A DNA stretch of 64,000 bases from an uncultured Acidobacteriota bacterium (GTDB lineage Bacteria > Acidobacteriota > Terriglobia > Bryobacterales > Bryobacteraceae), in contig CADEFM010000001.1 of the NCBI GenBank assembly GCA_902826605.1, positions 62,001 to 126,000 on the forward strand, given 5' to 3'. Below are positions 1-9,100 of the stretch, in pieces (position 1 is the stretch's first letter; the number at the start of each line of letters is the position of its first letter). The notes under the pieces were generated by a model. That model saw only the letters and a list, made by a program, of their open reading frames with translations, ran no database searches and was not told the origin of the DNA. A program made the translations under genes and the position numbers.

Positions 1-677
1 ATTGGTTCAGCAAATCGATCGACGAGGGGTCCGATTACGCAGTGACGGGTGGCGGCTCGGAGCGCTGGCGCGGCGCCGGGCAAACCGAAACAGGCGTGCA
101 AAAAGACCAGCGCGGTCTGAGTAATTTCGACCAACCTCATTCGTTCATGCTGCAAGGATCGTGGGAGACTGGACGCGGGGGACGGAATTGGTTCGCGCGC
201 GCCTACAGGGGCTGGAGCGTGACCTCGGTTCTGCTGCTGAAGAGCGGCACACCCTTCAGTGTCGATGCAGGCTCGGATTCGCCTGGCTTCGGCAATGCGG
301 ACGGCACCAATGGCGACCGGCCTAATATCCTGGACCCTTCTATTTTGGGGAGAACCATCGGTGATCCGGATACCTCGGCGCAGTTGCTGCCGCGGTCGGC
401 GTTTGGTTTTATCCAGGCTCCACTGCAGATGGCCGGCAGCGTTGGAAGGAATACGTTTCGCAAAGGAAAAATCGCCAATCTCAATGCAGCGGTGAGCCGC
501 ACATGGGCGCTGCCGCATGATTGGAACGTGACACTGCGCGCGGAGGCGATCAATGTTTCGAACACCCCGCAGTTCGCGGAGCCGGGCTGGAGTCTAACCT
601 CCCCTAATTTTGGACAGATCACGAACACGCTGAACGACGGGCGGACGTTCCGGTTTGCCCTTCGTTTAGGCTTCTAA
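1..677 (+). CDS. TonB-dependent outer-membrane receptor, C-terminal fragment
   Basis: The reading frame is already open at the left edge of the window, so the gene starts outside it and only about 225 C-terminal residues are seen. The run SNFDQPHSF followed by alternating beta-strand-like segments, a segment around GTPFSVDAG, and the C-terminal aromatic end RFALRLGF are typical of the barrel end of Oar-like TonB-dependent receptors, which are abundant in Acidobacteria. The terminal Phe is expected for Bam-dependent outer-membrane insertion. Substrate cannot be told. The family call rests on overall pattern, since the plug domain is out of view. Confidence 0.8.
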   Translation, partial: WFSKSIDEGSDYAVTGGGSERWRGAGQTETGVQKDQRGLSNFDQPHSFMLQGSWETGRGGRNWFARAYRGWSVTSVLLLKSGTPFSVDAGSDSPGFGNADGTNGDRPNILDPSILGRTIGDPDTSAQLLPRSAFGFIQAPLQMAGSVGRNTFRKGKIANLNAAVSRTWALPHDWNVTLRAEAINVSNTPQFAEPGWSLTSPNFGQITNTLNDGRTFRFALRLGF

Positions 678-711
678 AGCGGCGTTTTCTTTACTTCGTA
701 TAGCAAAGTAC

Positions 712-740
712 TTGACAACAAGGACTACTTTTCGGATAAT
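712..740 (+). promoter_or_regulatory. Sigma-70 type promoter, probably leaderless
   Basis: TTGACA at 712-717 and GATAAT at 735-740 are separated by exactly 17 bases. The expected transcription start, about 7 bases after the -10 box, falls on the ATG at 747. No Shine-Dalgarno sequence lies between the -10 box and the ATG. Confidence 0.75.
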
Positions 741-746
741 TGCAGC

Positions 747-2000
747 ATGATCCGCCGCCTTCTTGCGATTGCATTTATTTTTCTTTGCGCATCTGTTGCC
801 TGGGGAATTCTGGGTGCGACCATATTAGCCCGCACGCACTCGGCGGATGGCATTCTGCGGGGCAGGGTGGAAGGAACCTGGGGCGCCGCGCAAATTCAAA
901 AGGCCCCTACGGCGGATTACACGGTTACCGGTTCGCATGAAGAAGCGGAAATGGTGGACGGAATCAACCGCAGGGTAACGCGCAAACGTGATGTGGTTTA
1001 CAAAGTCCCTCCGCGCCGAAGCGACATCGCCACCGCGCTTGCGCTCGAACATCGCCAAAAGGGATTGCAATGGTATTCCACCTATACAGTGGATTTCCAA
1101 GGCGAATTCGATTTCCAGAATCCCGACGCCGTGGCGCATTCCATGAGCCTGGCGTTTCCGCTGCCCGCGGCGGAAGCTGTATACGACAATCTCGAATTTC
1201 TAGTCAACGGGCAACCCGCCAATGCCACCACCGCGAATGGCATCGCGTCCGTCACGGCGAATCTGGCGGCCAACCAAGCGGTGCGGCTCAACGTTCGCTA
1301 CCGGTCTCACGGTCTGGAAAGCTGGCGCTATAGCTTCGGCGAAAACGTGAACCAAGTACGGGATTTTCGGCTACGCATGTCCACCAATTTCGCAGACATC
1401 GATTTTCCCGACAACACTCTTTCCCCCGTCACTAAAACACGCACTGGCAATGGATGGCAACTGGAATGGAACTATACAAATCTGCTTTCAGGCTACATGA
1501 TCGCCATGTCCATGCCCGAAAAGCTTCAACCGGGGTTATTGGCAAGCCAGATCAGTTTCTTCGCTCCGGTGTCTCTGTTCTTCTTTTTTTTCGTGCTGTT
1601 CATTATCACCACAATCCGCAACATGGAACTTCACCCCATGAACTACTTCTTTTTGGCGGCGGCGTTCTTCGCATTTCATCTGTTGATGGGATACCTGGCG
1701 GATCACATGGATATCTATGCGGCCTTCGCGGTTTCATCGGTGGTTTCGGTGTTCCTGGTGATCACTTACCTTCGAATCGTGACCGGCCGCGAGTTTGCGT
1801 TCCGCGAAGCTGGTCTTGCACAGTTTGTTTATCTTGTCCTCTTTTCATTCGCCTTTTTCTTCAAGGGCTACACTGGCCTTGCGATCACCATTGGTGCGAT
1901 CCTCACGCTGTTCGTGGTGATGCAGATGACGGCGCGGGTCCGCTGGGCCGAAAAGTTCCGCGGCGCGGCGGGTCCGCCACCGCTGCCTGCGGTGCGCTGA
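747..2000 (+). CDS. CreD-like inner-membrane protein
   Basis: This 417-residue protein has an N-terminal membrane segment (about residues 4-24), a long periplasmic beta-rich part (about 30-265), and a C-terminal block of about six hydrophobic helices. The helical block begins near a charged stretch containing MELHPMNYF, which matches the start of the membrane domain in CreD family proteins. CreD is a stress-linked inner-membrane protein of unclear biochemical activity. No creBC two-component pair is adjacent, so regulation must differ from enterobacteria. Translation probably begins at the 5' end of the transcript, because the promoter's -10 box is only 6 bases upstream. Confidence 0.7.
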   Translation: MIRRLLAIAFIFLCASVAWGILGATILARTHSADGILRGRVEGTWGAAQIQKAPTADYTVTGSHEEAEMVDGINRRVTRKRDVVYKVPPRRSDIATALALEHRQKGLQWYSTYTVDFQGEFDFQNPDAVAHSMSLAFPLPAAEAVYDNLEFLVNGQPANATTANGIASVTANLAANQAVRLNVRYRSHGLESWRYSFGENVNQVRDFRLRMSTNFADIDFPDNTLSPVTKTRTGNGWQLEWNYTNLLSGYMIAMSMPEKLQPGLLASQISFFAPVSLFFFFFVLFIITTIRNMELHPMNYFFLAAAFFAFHLLMGYLADHMDIYAAFAVSSVVSVFLVITYLRIVTGREFAFREAGLAQFVYLVLFSFAFFFKGYTGLAITIGAILTLFVVMQMTARVRWAEKFRGAAGPPPLPAVR

Positions 2001-2039
2001 CGCGCAATCATGCGATCCTAGAACATTGGGAGGGTTCCC

Positions 2040-3068
2040 CTGGATCGTCTATCGCGCCCCACGCCTCTGCGCATTGTCTCGATTGGCGGCGGTACGGGCT
2101 TGTCCACGTTGTTGCGAGGCTTGAAGCGCTACGTGAAAGCCGGCGACGGATCGCTGGAACTTACGGCGGTGGTCACGGTGACCGACGACGGCGGGAGTTC
2201 GGGCCGTTTGCGCCGGGAGTTCGACGTCTTGCCGCCGGGCGACATCCGCAATTGCATGGTCGCGCTATCCCGCGATGAAACCCTGCTCACGCGCCTGTTC
2301 CAATACCGCTTCGATAGCGGACGCGGTTTGAAAGGGCACAGCTTCGGAAACCTTTTTCTCACCGCGATGACGAATTTGACAGGCGACTTCAGTCACGCCG
2401 TCACGCTTTCGGCGGAGGTTTTGTCCGTTCTGGGCCGCATCTATCCATCGACCGGCGCGAACGTAACGCTGGAAGCTAAACTTGTGGACGGCCGGCGAAT
2501 ACAGGGTGAAACGAAAATCAGCCGCAGTCCCGCACGCATCTCGCGCGTGATGTTGAAGCCCCGCAAACCTAAGCCCTTGAATGAAACTTTGGAGGCGATC
2601 GCGGCCGCCGACCTCATCACGCTGGGCCCCGGTTCGCTGTACACGAGTGTGATCCCGAATCTGCTGGTGAAAGGCATTCCGCAGGCCATCGCGGCGTCGC
2701 GCGCGATGAAGGCTTATTTTGTGAACCTGATGTCGCAACCAGGGGAAACCAGCGGCTATCGCGCCTCCGATCATGTGCAGGCGATTCTCGACCACTGCGG
2801 GGTGCCTGTCATAGACGTCTGTATTTTGAATGCAAGCTCCATCCGAGGCCGGGTGCTGGAGAAATATAAGGCGCACGAGGCGCAACCCGTCCCAAATGAC
2901 ATCGGAAATCTCACGGCATTGGGCGTCGATGTGGTCGCAGCGGATTTGCTCCGCATGTCGAGCGGGAATCCTCTTGAAAAGATCCGGCACGATCCCGGTT
3001 CCATCGCCGCCACTGCCGTCGAATTGGCGCAACAGGGCCGCCGGCGTAAACGGAAAGTCGCTTCGTAG
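2040..3068 (+). CDS. yvcK: YvcK/CofD-like gluconeogenesis factor
   Basis: The protein has the YvcK fold: an N-terminal IGGGTGLSTLLRGLK nucleotide-binding loop, then DDGGSSGRLR, GDIRNC, GHSFGNL and the ITLGPGSLYTSVIPN motif. YvcK proteins bind UDP-GlcNAc-type nucleotides and help cell-wall precursor supply and growth on gluconeogenic carbon. glmU, which makes UDP-GlcNAc, follows 10 bases later and fits this role. The glycine loop is encoded upstream of the first TTG at 2100, so the real start must be earlier. A stop at 2019-2021 limits it. The best site is CTG at 2040, six bases after GGAGG, giving 342 residues. The start is inferred; the family is secure. Confidence 0.85.
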   Translation: MDRLSRPTPLRIVSIGGGTGLSTLLRGLKRYVKAGDGSLELTAVVTVTDDGGSSGRLRREFDVLPPGDIRNCMVALSRDETLLTRLFQYRFDSGRGLKGHSFGNLFLTAMTNLTGDFSHAVTLSAEVLSVLGRIYPSTGANVTLEAKLVDGRRIQGETKISRSPARISRVMLKPRKPKPLNETLEAIAAADLITLGPGSLYTSVIPNLLVKGIPQAIAASRAMKAYFVNLMSQPGETSGYRASDHVQAILDHCGVPVIDVCILNASSIRGRVLEKYKAHEAQPVPNDIGNLTALGVDVVAADLLRMSSGNPLEKIRHDPGSIAATAVELAQQGRRRKRKVAS

Positions 3069-3078
3069 GGAAGAATAT

Positions 3079-4488
3079 ATGGATACAGCTGTCGTGATTC
3101 TCGCCGCCGGTCTCGGCACCCGAATGAAATCGAAGCGCGCGAAGGTGCTGCACGGCGCGGGCGGCCGCGCGCTTGTGGAGCACGTGGTGCAAGCCGCGCG
3201 CGCCGTGGCCACGCCGGACCGCATCGTGGTGGTCACGGGACACCAGGCCGGTGAAGTGGAAGCTCTGCTCGCACCCACCGGAGTGCAATTCGCGCGCCAG
3301 ATCGAACAAAAAGGTACAGGCCACGCCGTGCTGTGCGCCCGCAAGAAACTGAAGCGGCATGACGGCCTGTTGATGGTTTTATACGGCGACACGCCGCTGC
3401 TCTCTGGCGCTACGGTGCGCGCGCTCTATGAGACGCAGGCATCCATTAAGACGGCGTCCAAGGCGGCCGCGACGCTCATCACCACCACGCTTACGGATCC
3501 CACGGGTTACGGCCGCGTGATTCTGAACGAACGGGGCGGCGTGGAAGCCATAGTGGAGCACAAAGCCGCTACGCCAGCGCAATTGGAAGTGCGGCTGATT
3601 AATTCCGGCATCTACTGCTTTCGCGCGGATCTGTTGTGGAAACATATCGCGGAAATCGAACCCAACAATCCGGCGCGGGAACTTTACTTAACCGACATGG
3701 CGGCCATCCTGAATAAGCACGGCCATCGCGTGCAGCAGTTTCATCTGGCCGATTCGAGTGAATTACTCGGCATCAACACCCGCGTGGAGCTGGCGGAAGT
3801 CGACCGCATCTTGCGCGCGCGCAAGACGCGGGAGTTAATGCTCGCCGGCGTCACCATTGAGCGCCCGGAGACCGTCACCGTGGACCCACAGGTCCGCGTT
3901 GGCTCGGATACCTTGATCGAACCGTTTGTTCGCCTGCTGGGCAATACCAGCATAGGCGAGGAATGCCGCATCGGCCAGGGCTCAATTCTCGAATCGGCGG
4001 CACTGGCCCATCATGTGACCATTGCCCCCTACACACTGATCGCGGATTCGCGCATCGACCCCGGTGCGCAGGCGGGCCCGTTTTCGCGCATTCGCATGGA
4101 CGCCCAGGTGGGTCCGGAAGCGCGCGTCGGAAATTTCGTGGAACTGAAAAAGACACGCCTGGGAGCAGGATCTAAAAGCCAGCACCTGGCATATCTTGGC
4201 GACTCGGATATCGGGGAGCGCGTGAATATCGGCGCCGGCACCATCACTTGCAACTACGACGGTGAAAAGAAACACCAGACCAAAATTGGCGCAGGCGCCT
4301 TCGTCGGCAGCAACTCGACGTTGGTAGCTCCCGTGGATATCGGCGCGGAGAGCTATGTGGGCGCGGGAAGCGTGATTACAAACAATGTCCCGGCCAAAGC
4401 GCTGGCTCTGGGGCGTCAGCGGCAGGTTTTGAAACTGGACTGGGCAACCAATAGGAAGAAGAAGGTGTCCAAGAAGAAGCCGCAATAG
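3079..4488 (+). CDS. glmU: Bifunctional GlmU: GlcNAc-1-P uridyltransferase / glucosamine-1-P acetyltransferase
   Basis: The 469-residue enzyme makes UDP-N-acetylglucosamine, the precursor of peptidoglycan and lipopolysaccharide. The N-terminal half is the uridyltransferase, with the AAGLGTRMKSKRAKVLH nucleotide-binding motif and GDTPLL. The C-terminal half is a left-handed beta-helix of hexapeptide repeats carrying the acetyltransferase, including GNFVELKK and NYDGEKKHQT. The length is normal for the family. The ATG at 3079 is chosen because the family N-terminus begins there; the frame is open further upstream only inside yvcK. It lies 10 bases after yvcK, probably in the same operon. Confidence 0.95.
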   Translation: MDTAVVILAAGLGTRMKSKRAKVLHGAGGRALVEHVVQAARAVATPDRIVVVTGHQAGEVEALLAPTGVQFARQIEQKGTGHAVLCARKKLKRHDGLLMVLYGDTPLLSGATVRALYETQASIKTASKAAATLITTTLTDPTGYGRVILNERGGVEAIVEHKAATPAQLEVRLINSGIYCFRADLLWKHIAEIEPNNPARELYLTDMAAILNKHGHRVQQFHLADSSELLGINTRVELAEVDRILRARKTRELMLAGVTIERPETVTVDPQVRVGSDTLIEPFVRLLGNTSIGEECRIGQGSILESAALAHHVTIAPYTLIADSRIDPGAQAGPFSRIRMDAQVGPEARVGNFVELKKTRLGAGSKSQHLAYLGDSDIGERVNIGAGTITCNYDGEKKHQTKIGAGAFVGSNSTLVAPVDIGAESYVGAGSVITNNVPAKALALGRQRQVLKLDWATNRKKKVSKKKPQ

Positions 4489-4505
4489 CCGCTATTTCTT
4501 TTGTT
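4482..4505. terminator. Weak hairpin between convergent genes
   Basis: AATAG and CTATT pair around a 3-base loop at the end of glmU and are followed by a T-rich run (TTCTTTTGTTT). The stem is short and AT-rich, so termination here is only possible, not demonstrated. Confidence 0.25.
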
Positions 4506-4845
4506 TGCTCTGGGGACTAGCGGGGGCGGCAGGCCGTACCAGGACCATCGTCGCGATGTCGTCACCCGACGGATCGCTTCTGTAACGCACTGTGACGCGG
4601 ATCTTAGCCGCCAAACTGCCCTCGATTTTGGTCTCAGGCGTCAGCAAGAATGTGCGGTCTTCGGCTTTGCCGAGAACGCTGCGCGCGACCGTAATCTTAT
4701 CGGCGCTGGCCTCCACCACGGTTCCGGCGAAAAAGGCGTCGGCGCTATTCGCGGTCTCGGGCGAGCCCAGGGTTTCATCCGCTGCCAGCGGGCAGGTCAG
4801 AAGCGTGAACACGGCTAGCATCAAGACTTTGTGCGGACCACTCAC
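4492..4845 (-). CDS. Small secreted protein, OB-like fold possible
   Basis: The 117-residue product begins with a signal peptide (about residues 1-22, hydrophobic VLMLAVFTLLTCPLA). It is followed by a small beta-rich domain with the pattern GTVVEASADKITV and later FLLTPETKIEG and VTVRYR. This layout resembles the DUF5666-type small OB-like domains of exported proteins, but I cannot assign a function. It ends in a lysine-rich tail. It is convergent with glmU. The start is GTG at 4845; a TATTCT box lies 6 bases upstream and no Shine-Dalgarno sequence is visible. Confidence 0.6.
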   Translation of the reverse strand: MSGPHKVLMLAVFTLLTCPLAADETLGSPETANSADAFFAGTVVEASADKITVARSVLGKAEDRTFLLTPETKIEGSLAAKIRVTVRYRSDPSGDDIATMVLVRPAAPASPQSKQKK

Positions 4846-4851
4846 ATTCCC

Positions 4852-4857
4852 AGAATA
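4852..4857 (-). promoter_or_regulatory. Candidate -10 box of a leaderless transcript
   Basis: On the minus strand TATTCT lies 6 bases upstream of the GTG start at 4845, with no Shine-Dalgarno sequence. No convincing -35 box is seen, so this rests on position and on the same arrangement at other genes in the window. Confidence 0.35.
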
Positions 4858-4935
4858 CTTGAAAGCGAAGCCGAGAGAAATCGAAAAGTGATGAAATTTG
4901 CTTCACGCCTACTTGTATTCCGTTCCATAAACACG

Positions 4936-5817
4936 TCAGATAACAAGAATCGGATGGTACAGGTTCGGGAGCCGAGCTTCGCCAATCGCCAATAATTCTC
5001 CGCTGGTTTCTACAGCCTTTACGAAACGCGCTCCCGCGCCCGTGTGGAACGGCGAGACTCGAAAATCCCTTCCATTGCGGATCTGGCCGGCAGTGATTGG
5101 ATCCACCAGTTCCACCGGAAAATCCGGCAGCAATTGCGCCGCCGGGATGAGTGCTTCCGCCAAACGTCCTGCTTCCGCCAGTGCACCCAGTTCGTCCAAA
5201 GTCCGGGCCTGCCCGATCTTAAATTCCCCCGATGCCATCCGCCGCAGATCGCGCAAGTGCGCTCCGCATCCCATTGCTTGCCCCGCATCGTGCGCGATGC
5301 TTCTGACATACGTCCCTGCCGAACAACGCAAGCGAACCATAGCCTGGCAGCCGTCGATACTCAGCAGTTCCAACGAGTGCACGGTGACGGGCACGGGTTG
5401 CATCTCAACGGTCTGCCCTTTTCGAGCCAGCAAATAGGCGGGCTTTCCGGCGATCTTCTTCGCGGATACCGGCGGAGGCGTCTGTGCGAATTCGCCGCGA
5501 AAACGAGCCAGCACGGCTTCCAAAGCATCTCTGTCCAGCGTGACGCTGCGCTCCGAACCGCGCATCTCGCCATCCGCGTCATAGGAATCCGTGGAATATC
5601 CGAAGTGGATCACGCTCTCGTAAGTCTTCTCGTTCTTTGTGTAAAACTGCGCGAGCCGCGTGGCTTTGCCCAACACTAAGGGCAAGACGCCGGTCGCGCC
5701 TGGATCGAGCGTGCCCAGATGCCCCACCTTGCGCGTGTTCGCGAGCCGCCGGATGCGGTTGACCACATCGTGGGAAGTCCATTCCCGCGGCTTATCGACA
5801 ACGATCACTCCGTTCAC
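4936..5817 (-). CDS. truB: tRNA pseudouridine(55) synthase TruB
   Basis: TruB converts U55 of the T-arm of tRNAs to pseudouridine. The N-terminus NGVIVVDKPREWTSHDVVN, the catalytic GHLGTLDPGATGVLPL segment with its aspartate, and the later RCSAGTYVRSIAHD motif are diagnostic. The frame stays open to an ATG at 5859, but family members normally begin just before NGVIVVDKP. I therefore prefer the GTG at 5817, giving 293 residues, with TACCCT 7 bases upstream. There is no obvious operon partner. A tRNA-Ser gene lies immediately upstream on the other strand. Confidence 0.92.
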   Translation of the reverse strand: MNGVIVVDKPREWTSHDVVNRIRRLANTRKVGHLGTLDPGATGVLPLVLGKATRLAQFYTKNEKTYESVIHFGYSTDSYDADGEMRGSERSVTLDRDALEAVLARFRGEFAQTPPPVSAKKIAGKPAYLLARKGQTVEMQPVPVTVHSLELLSIDGCQAMVRLRCSAGTYVRSIAHDAGQAMGCGAHLRDLRRMASGEFKIGQARTLDELGALAEAGRLAEALIPAAQLLPDFPVELVDPITAGQIRNGRDFRVSPFHTGAGARFVKAVETSGELLAIGEARLPNLYHPILVI

Positions 5818-5824
5818 GATTGCT

Positions 5825-5830
5825 AGGGTA
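5825..5830 (-). promoter_or_regulatory. Candidate -10 box before truB
   Basis: TACCCT on the minus strand is 7 bases before the preferred GTG start of truB. It would give a leaderless message. It is inside the longer alternative reading frame, so it fails if the ATG at 5859 is the true start. Confidence 0.25.
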
Positions 5831-5903
5831 ACAGGCCGTGCAAGCTGCATCGCTAGCATGGGTGCTGTGCTACCATCGGAAAAGAATCCTGACCAGACCT
5901 CCC

Positions 5904-5999
<96 letters not shown>

Positions 6000-6049
6000 C
6001 CAACGCCCCGTTCTAGCCTTCACATTTCATAGTTGCGGAATGCCGAAGT

Positions 6050-6079
6050 AAAAAAAAACGGCGAAAATCTTATTTCGCC
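6050..6079 (-). terminator. Rho-independent terminator on the minus strand
   Basis: GGCGAAA (6060-6066) pairs perfectly with TTTCGCC (6073-6079) around a 6-base loop. Read on the minus strand, the hairpin is followed by G and nine T residues, the classic intrinsic terminator. On the plus strand only TGTTTGC follows. There is no annotated minus-strand gene directly upstream of it. Confidence 0.7.
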
Positions 6080-6179
6080 TGTTTGCAAAATGCAGTAATA
6101 TATAAAACCTACTTCGGAGGTTTAATTAAAAGAATTGTTTCCCGGTTCTTCCAAAACGATATCCGCCACACCGTTAGTG

Positions 6180-9100
6180 ATGAACGCTCAGGCTGGATGG
6201 CGCGGAGATGTGGATTCCGAGTCAACCGCTCCCATTCTGAAAAAATTGCTGGCAATCCTGTTCGGGATTCTGGTATTAGAGGCGTTAATCGGGCTTCCGG
6301 TGCTGGCCGCCGCGCCGCTCACGGCAGGTATCCTGTGTTTGGCTGCACTGATATTGGTCGTGCTGGTGCCGTGGTTGCTGTTGCGCGCCGGACGAATTCT
6401 CGCGGCCGTGCGCGGCGTAGTGCTGGGCGGGTTAGTGATCGCCACCGCATCCGCCGTGATTTCGGGAGGTGTCCGAAGCCCTGCTATTGCAGGGCAGGTT
6501 GCCTTCGCCATAATTGCGGCAATGCTTCTGGGACGGCGCTGGGCGCAGTCCGTCATCGCCGCGTGCGTACTGGCGGATCTGGCGATGGCGCTTTTTCAAT
6601 ACGGAGGGGGTGGGTTGCCAGTGGCGTTCCCGCCTCATCCGCTGGAGACTCTCGCATTTCTGGCGTTTGCCTTTCTGGCGCCGTGGCCGGTAGTGCTGTT
6701 CAGCATCGACCGATTGCGTGGCGTGGTTTTGGAACGAGAGGCATCGGACCGGCAAGTGGACGCAGAGCGCCGGCTTCTGGACCTGGTTATGTGGAGCGCG
6801 GACTTAGGGTCATGGGAATGGCATCCGGAGACGGGCCGGGTGGCTGTCAGTGATGGCGTCGCCATAAAGCTGGATTACGAGCCGGGAGAAATCGAGCCCC
6901 ACGCCGACGCGTGGATCCAGCTGACTCATCCGGACGACGCTCCGGTGGCGATTGGAATGCGATCGGCGCTGGCGGACGGACTGGTCAACACGTTCGACTT
7001 GGATTTGCGGCTGCGCGCAAAAGATGGCGAATGGCGCTGGATGTCCGTGCGTGGCCGGGCTGTCGAAAACGACGTGGATGGGCGTGCCCTGCTGGCCCGC
7101 GGCACCATTCAGGACATTCACGATCGCAAAAACGCGGAACGCAATCTTGCCGTCGTGGCCCGCAAAATGGACCATTTGATGAATACGGTGGACGGAGTAG
7201 TGTGGGAAGCGGAAACAGAGCCTTTTCGAGTCACGTTTGTTAGCCGGCAGGCGGAAAAGCTGCTTGGATTTCCGCAAGCGCTATGGACCGAGGATGCTGA
7301 TTTCTGGTCCGGCCGTATTCACCCAGACGACCGTGAAGTGGTCGCGCGGTCCACGCGGCGCGCAGTGGCTAAGGGTAAAGACCATTCGATTGAGTACCGG
7401 ATGATCGCATCGGATGGCAGCGTCGTGTGGGTGCACGAGTCCGCGCGCCGGGTTTCTGGAGACGAGGGTACCAGCCGGTTGAGCGGCTTGCTCCTGAACA
7501 TCACGGACCGCAGGAACGCTGAAGAGGGTTTGCGCGAACGCGATCTGCGATGGAAACTGGCGCTCGAAGCCAATCATGATGGCATTTTCGAGATCGCATT
7601 CGACCGGGGCGGGGAGCGCTACTTTTACTCCACGCGCTGCTGGCAAATGCTCGGGTACGACGACACTCGAGTCACGGGCGATTTCGATTTCTTCAAAACG
7701 GCGCTTCACCCAGAGGACAGAGAACGTGTTTTCGCGCTCATGCAAGCGCATCAGCTTGGCACGACACCCGATTACCAGGCCGAATTTAGGCTACGGCACC
7801 AAGACGGATGCGATCGCTGGATTCTCGCGAGAGCCAAGGCGGCGCGGGACTCGGATGGGAAAATTGTGCGCGTCATCGGGACGCACGAAGATATCACTTC
7901 CCGTAAAGAAGCGGAACTTGCCATACAGGCGTCCGAGGCGCGCTGGCATTTGATGGCGGAAGTCTCGCAGGCATTGGCCCAGGCGGCGTTTAATCCCCAG
8001 GCGGCCTTGGCCGCGGCGGTTCTGAAGTTGGAGGAGAATTTCGCCGACTTGGCGGTCCTGTGGCTTGCTTCGGCGGACGAACGCTGGTTGCTGGCCATGA
8101 TTGTCGACGGCAGCACAAGCTCGCGGAACTCACAATTGAGAGATCAATTGGAGAACCCGCTGATCGTTGAAGAGTCCGCCATCTTGCGATCCATGGTGAA
8201 TGAAGGTAAGCCTGTTGCGGCGCTCCAGTTCGATCCCGACGCTCCCACGGAAGAGGTGATTGCCTTGGGCACGCGGTTTGGACAAATCTCCCGCGGTCAC
8301 AGCTTGATCAGCGTGCCTCTTTGGAATGAGCGGAGGGCGCTGGGCATACTGGCCCTATTGCGCACGCGTGCGGACAGGCCGCCATTCACGCAACAGGATA
8401 TTCATTTGGCCCAGCAGGTGGCAGCCAGTGTGACGTCGGTATTGAAGACTTCCACCCTCAACCAGGAACTGGAGCAGCAGAACTTTGCGCGAGAGCGGGT
8501 GGAGCGGGAATTGCGGGAGTCGAGAAACAGGTTGCAGCTGCTCGCCGATCTAAGCCGCGTCTTTTCGCAGGAATTCGAAGATCCTCAGGCTGCATTGGCA
8601 GGCCTGCTTAAGAAACTGGCGGAGGACTATGCCGATTCATGCTCTTTGCGGCTGCTGGATTCAGAGATTGATCCACCAGCCATCATAGCGGCAACCTCCT
8701 CGCAGGCTTCTCAGACGGACCAGGATCGTCAACTCACACCGTTGCAACATGGTGTAGTCAGCAGTGGCATTGGTGTATTGGTTCCGGTAGCGGAACTGAT
8801 GCGGTCGCCAGGCCCCTTGACGCTCTCGGAATGGGCGGAATTCCGTCGCGCGGGTACGCATTCCGTGATGGCAGTGCCCATGCGGGACGGCGGCGCCGTT
8901 GGCGGCGTTGTGATGGTGACCCGCACGCGGTCTACGTTGCCGCCCTTTACTCGCGACGATCTGGAATTCGTACAGGAGGTGGCCGACCGCGCCATGCTGG
9001 CGTTTAAGGCCGCCCGGCTCGCGTTTGAGCTTGGCGACAAACTCCGCGAACGGCAGGCCATGGAAACCCAGCGGGAAGAGATGGTGGCCCGCTTGCGGGA

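Noticed and set aside
2265..3392. Long minus-strand open frame
   Set aside because: It lies opposite yvcK and glmU, both secure genes, and has no protein-like motif.
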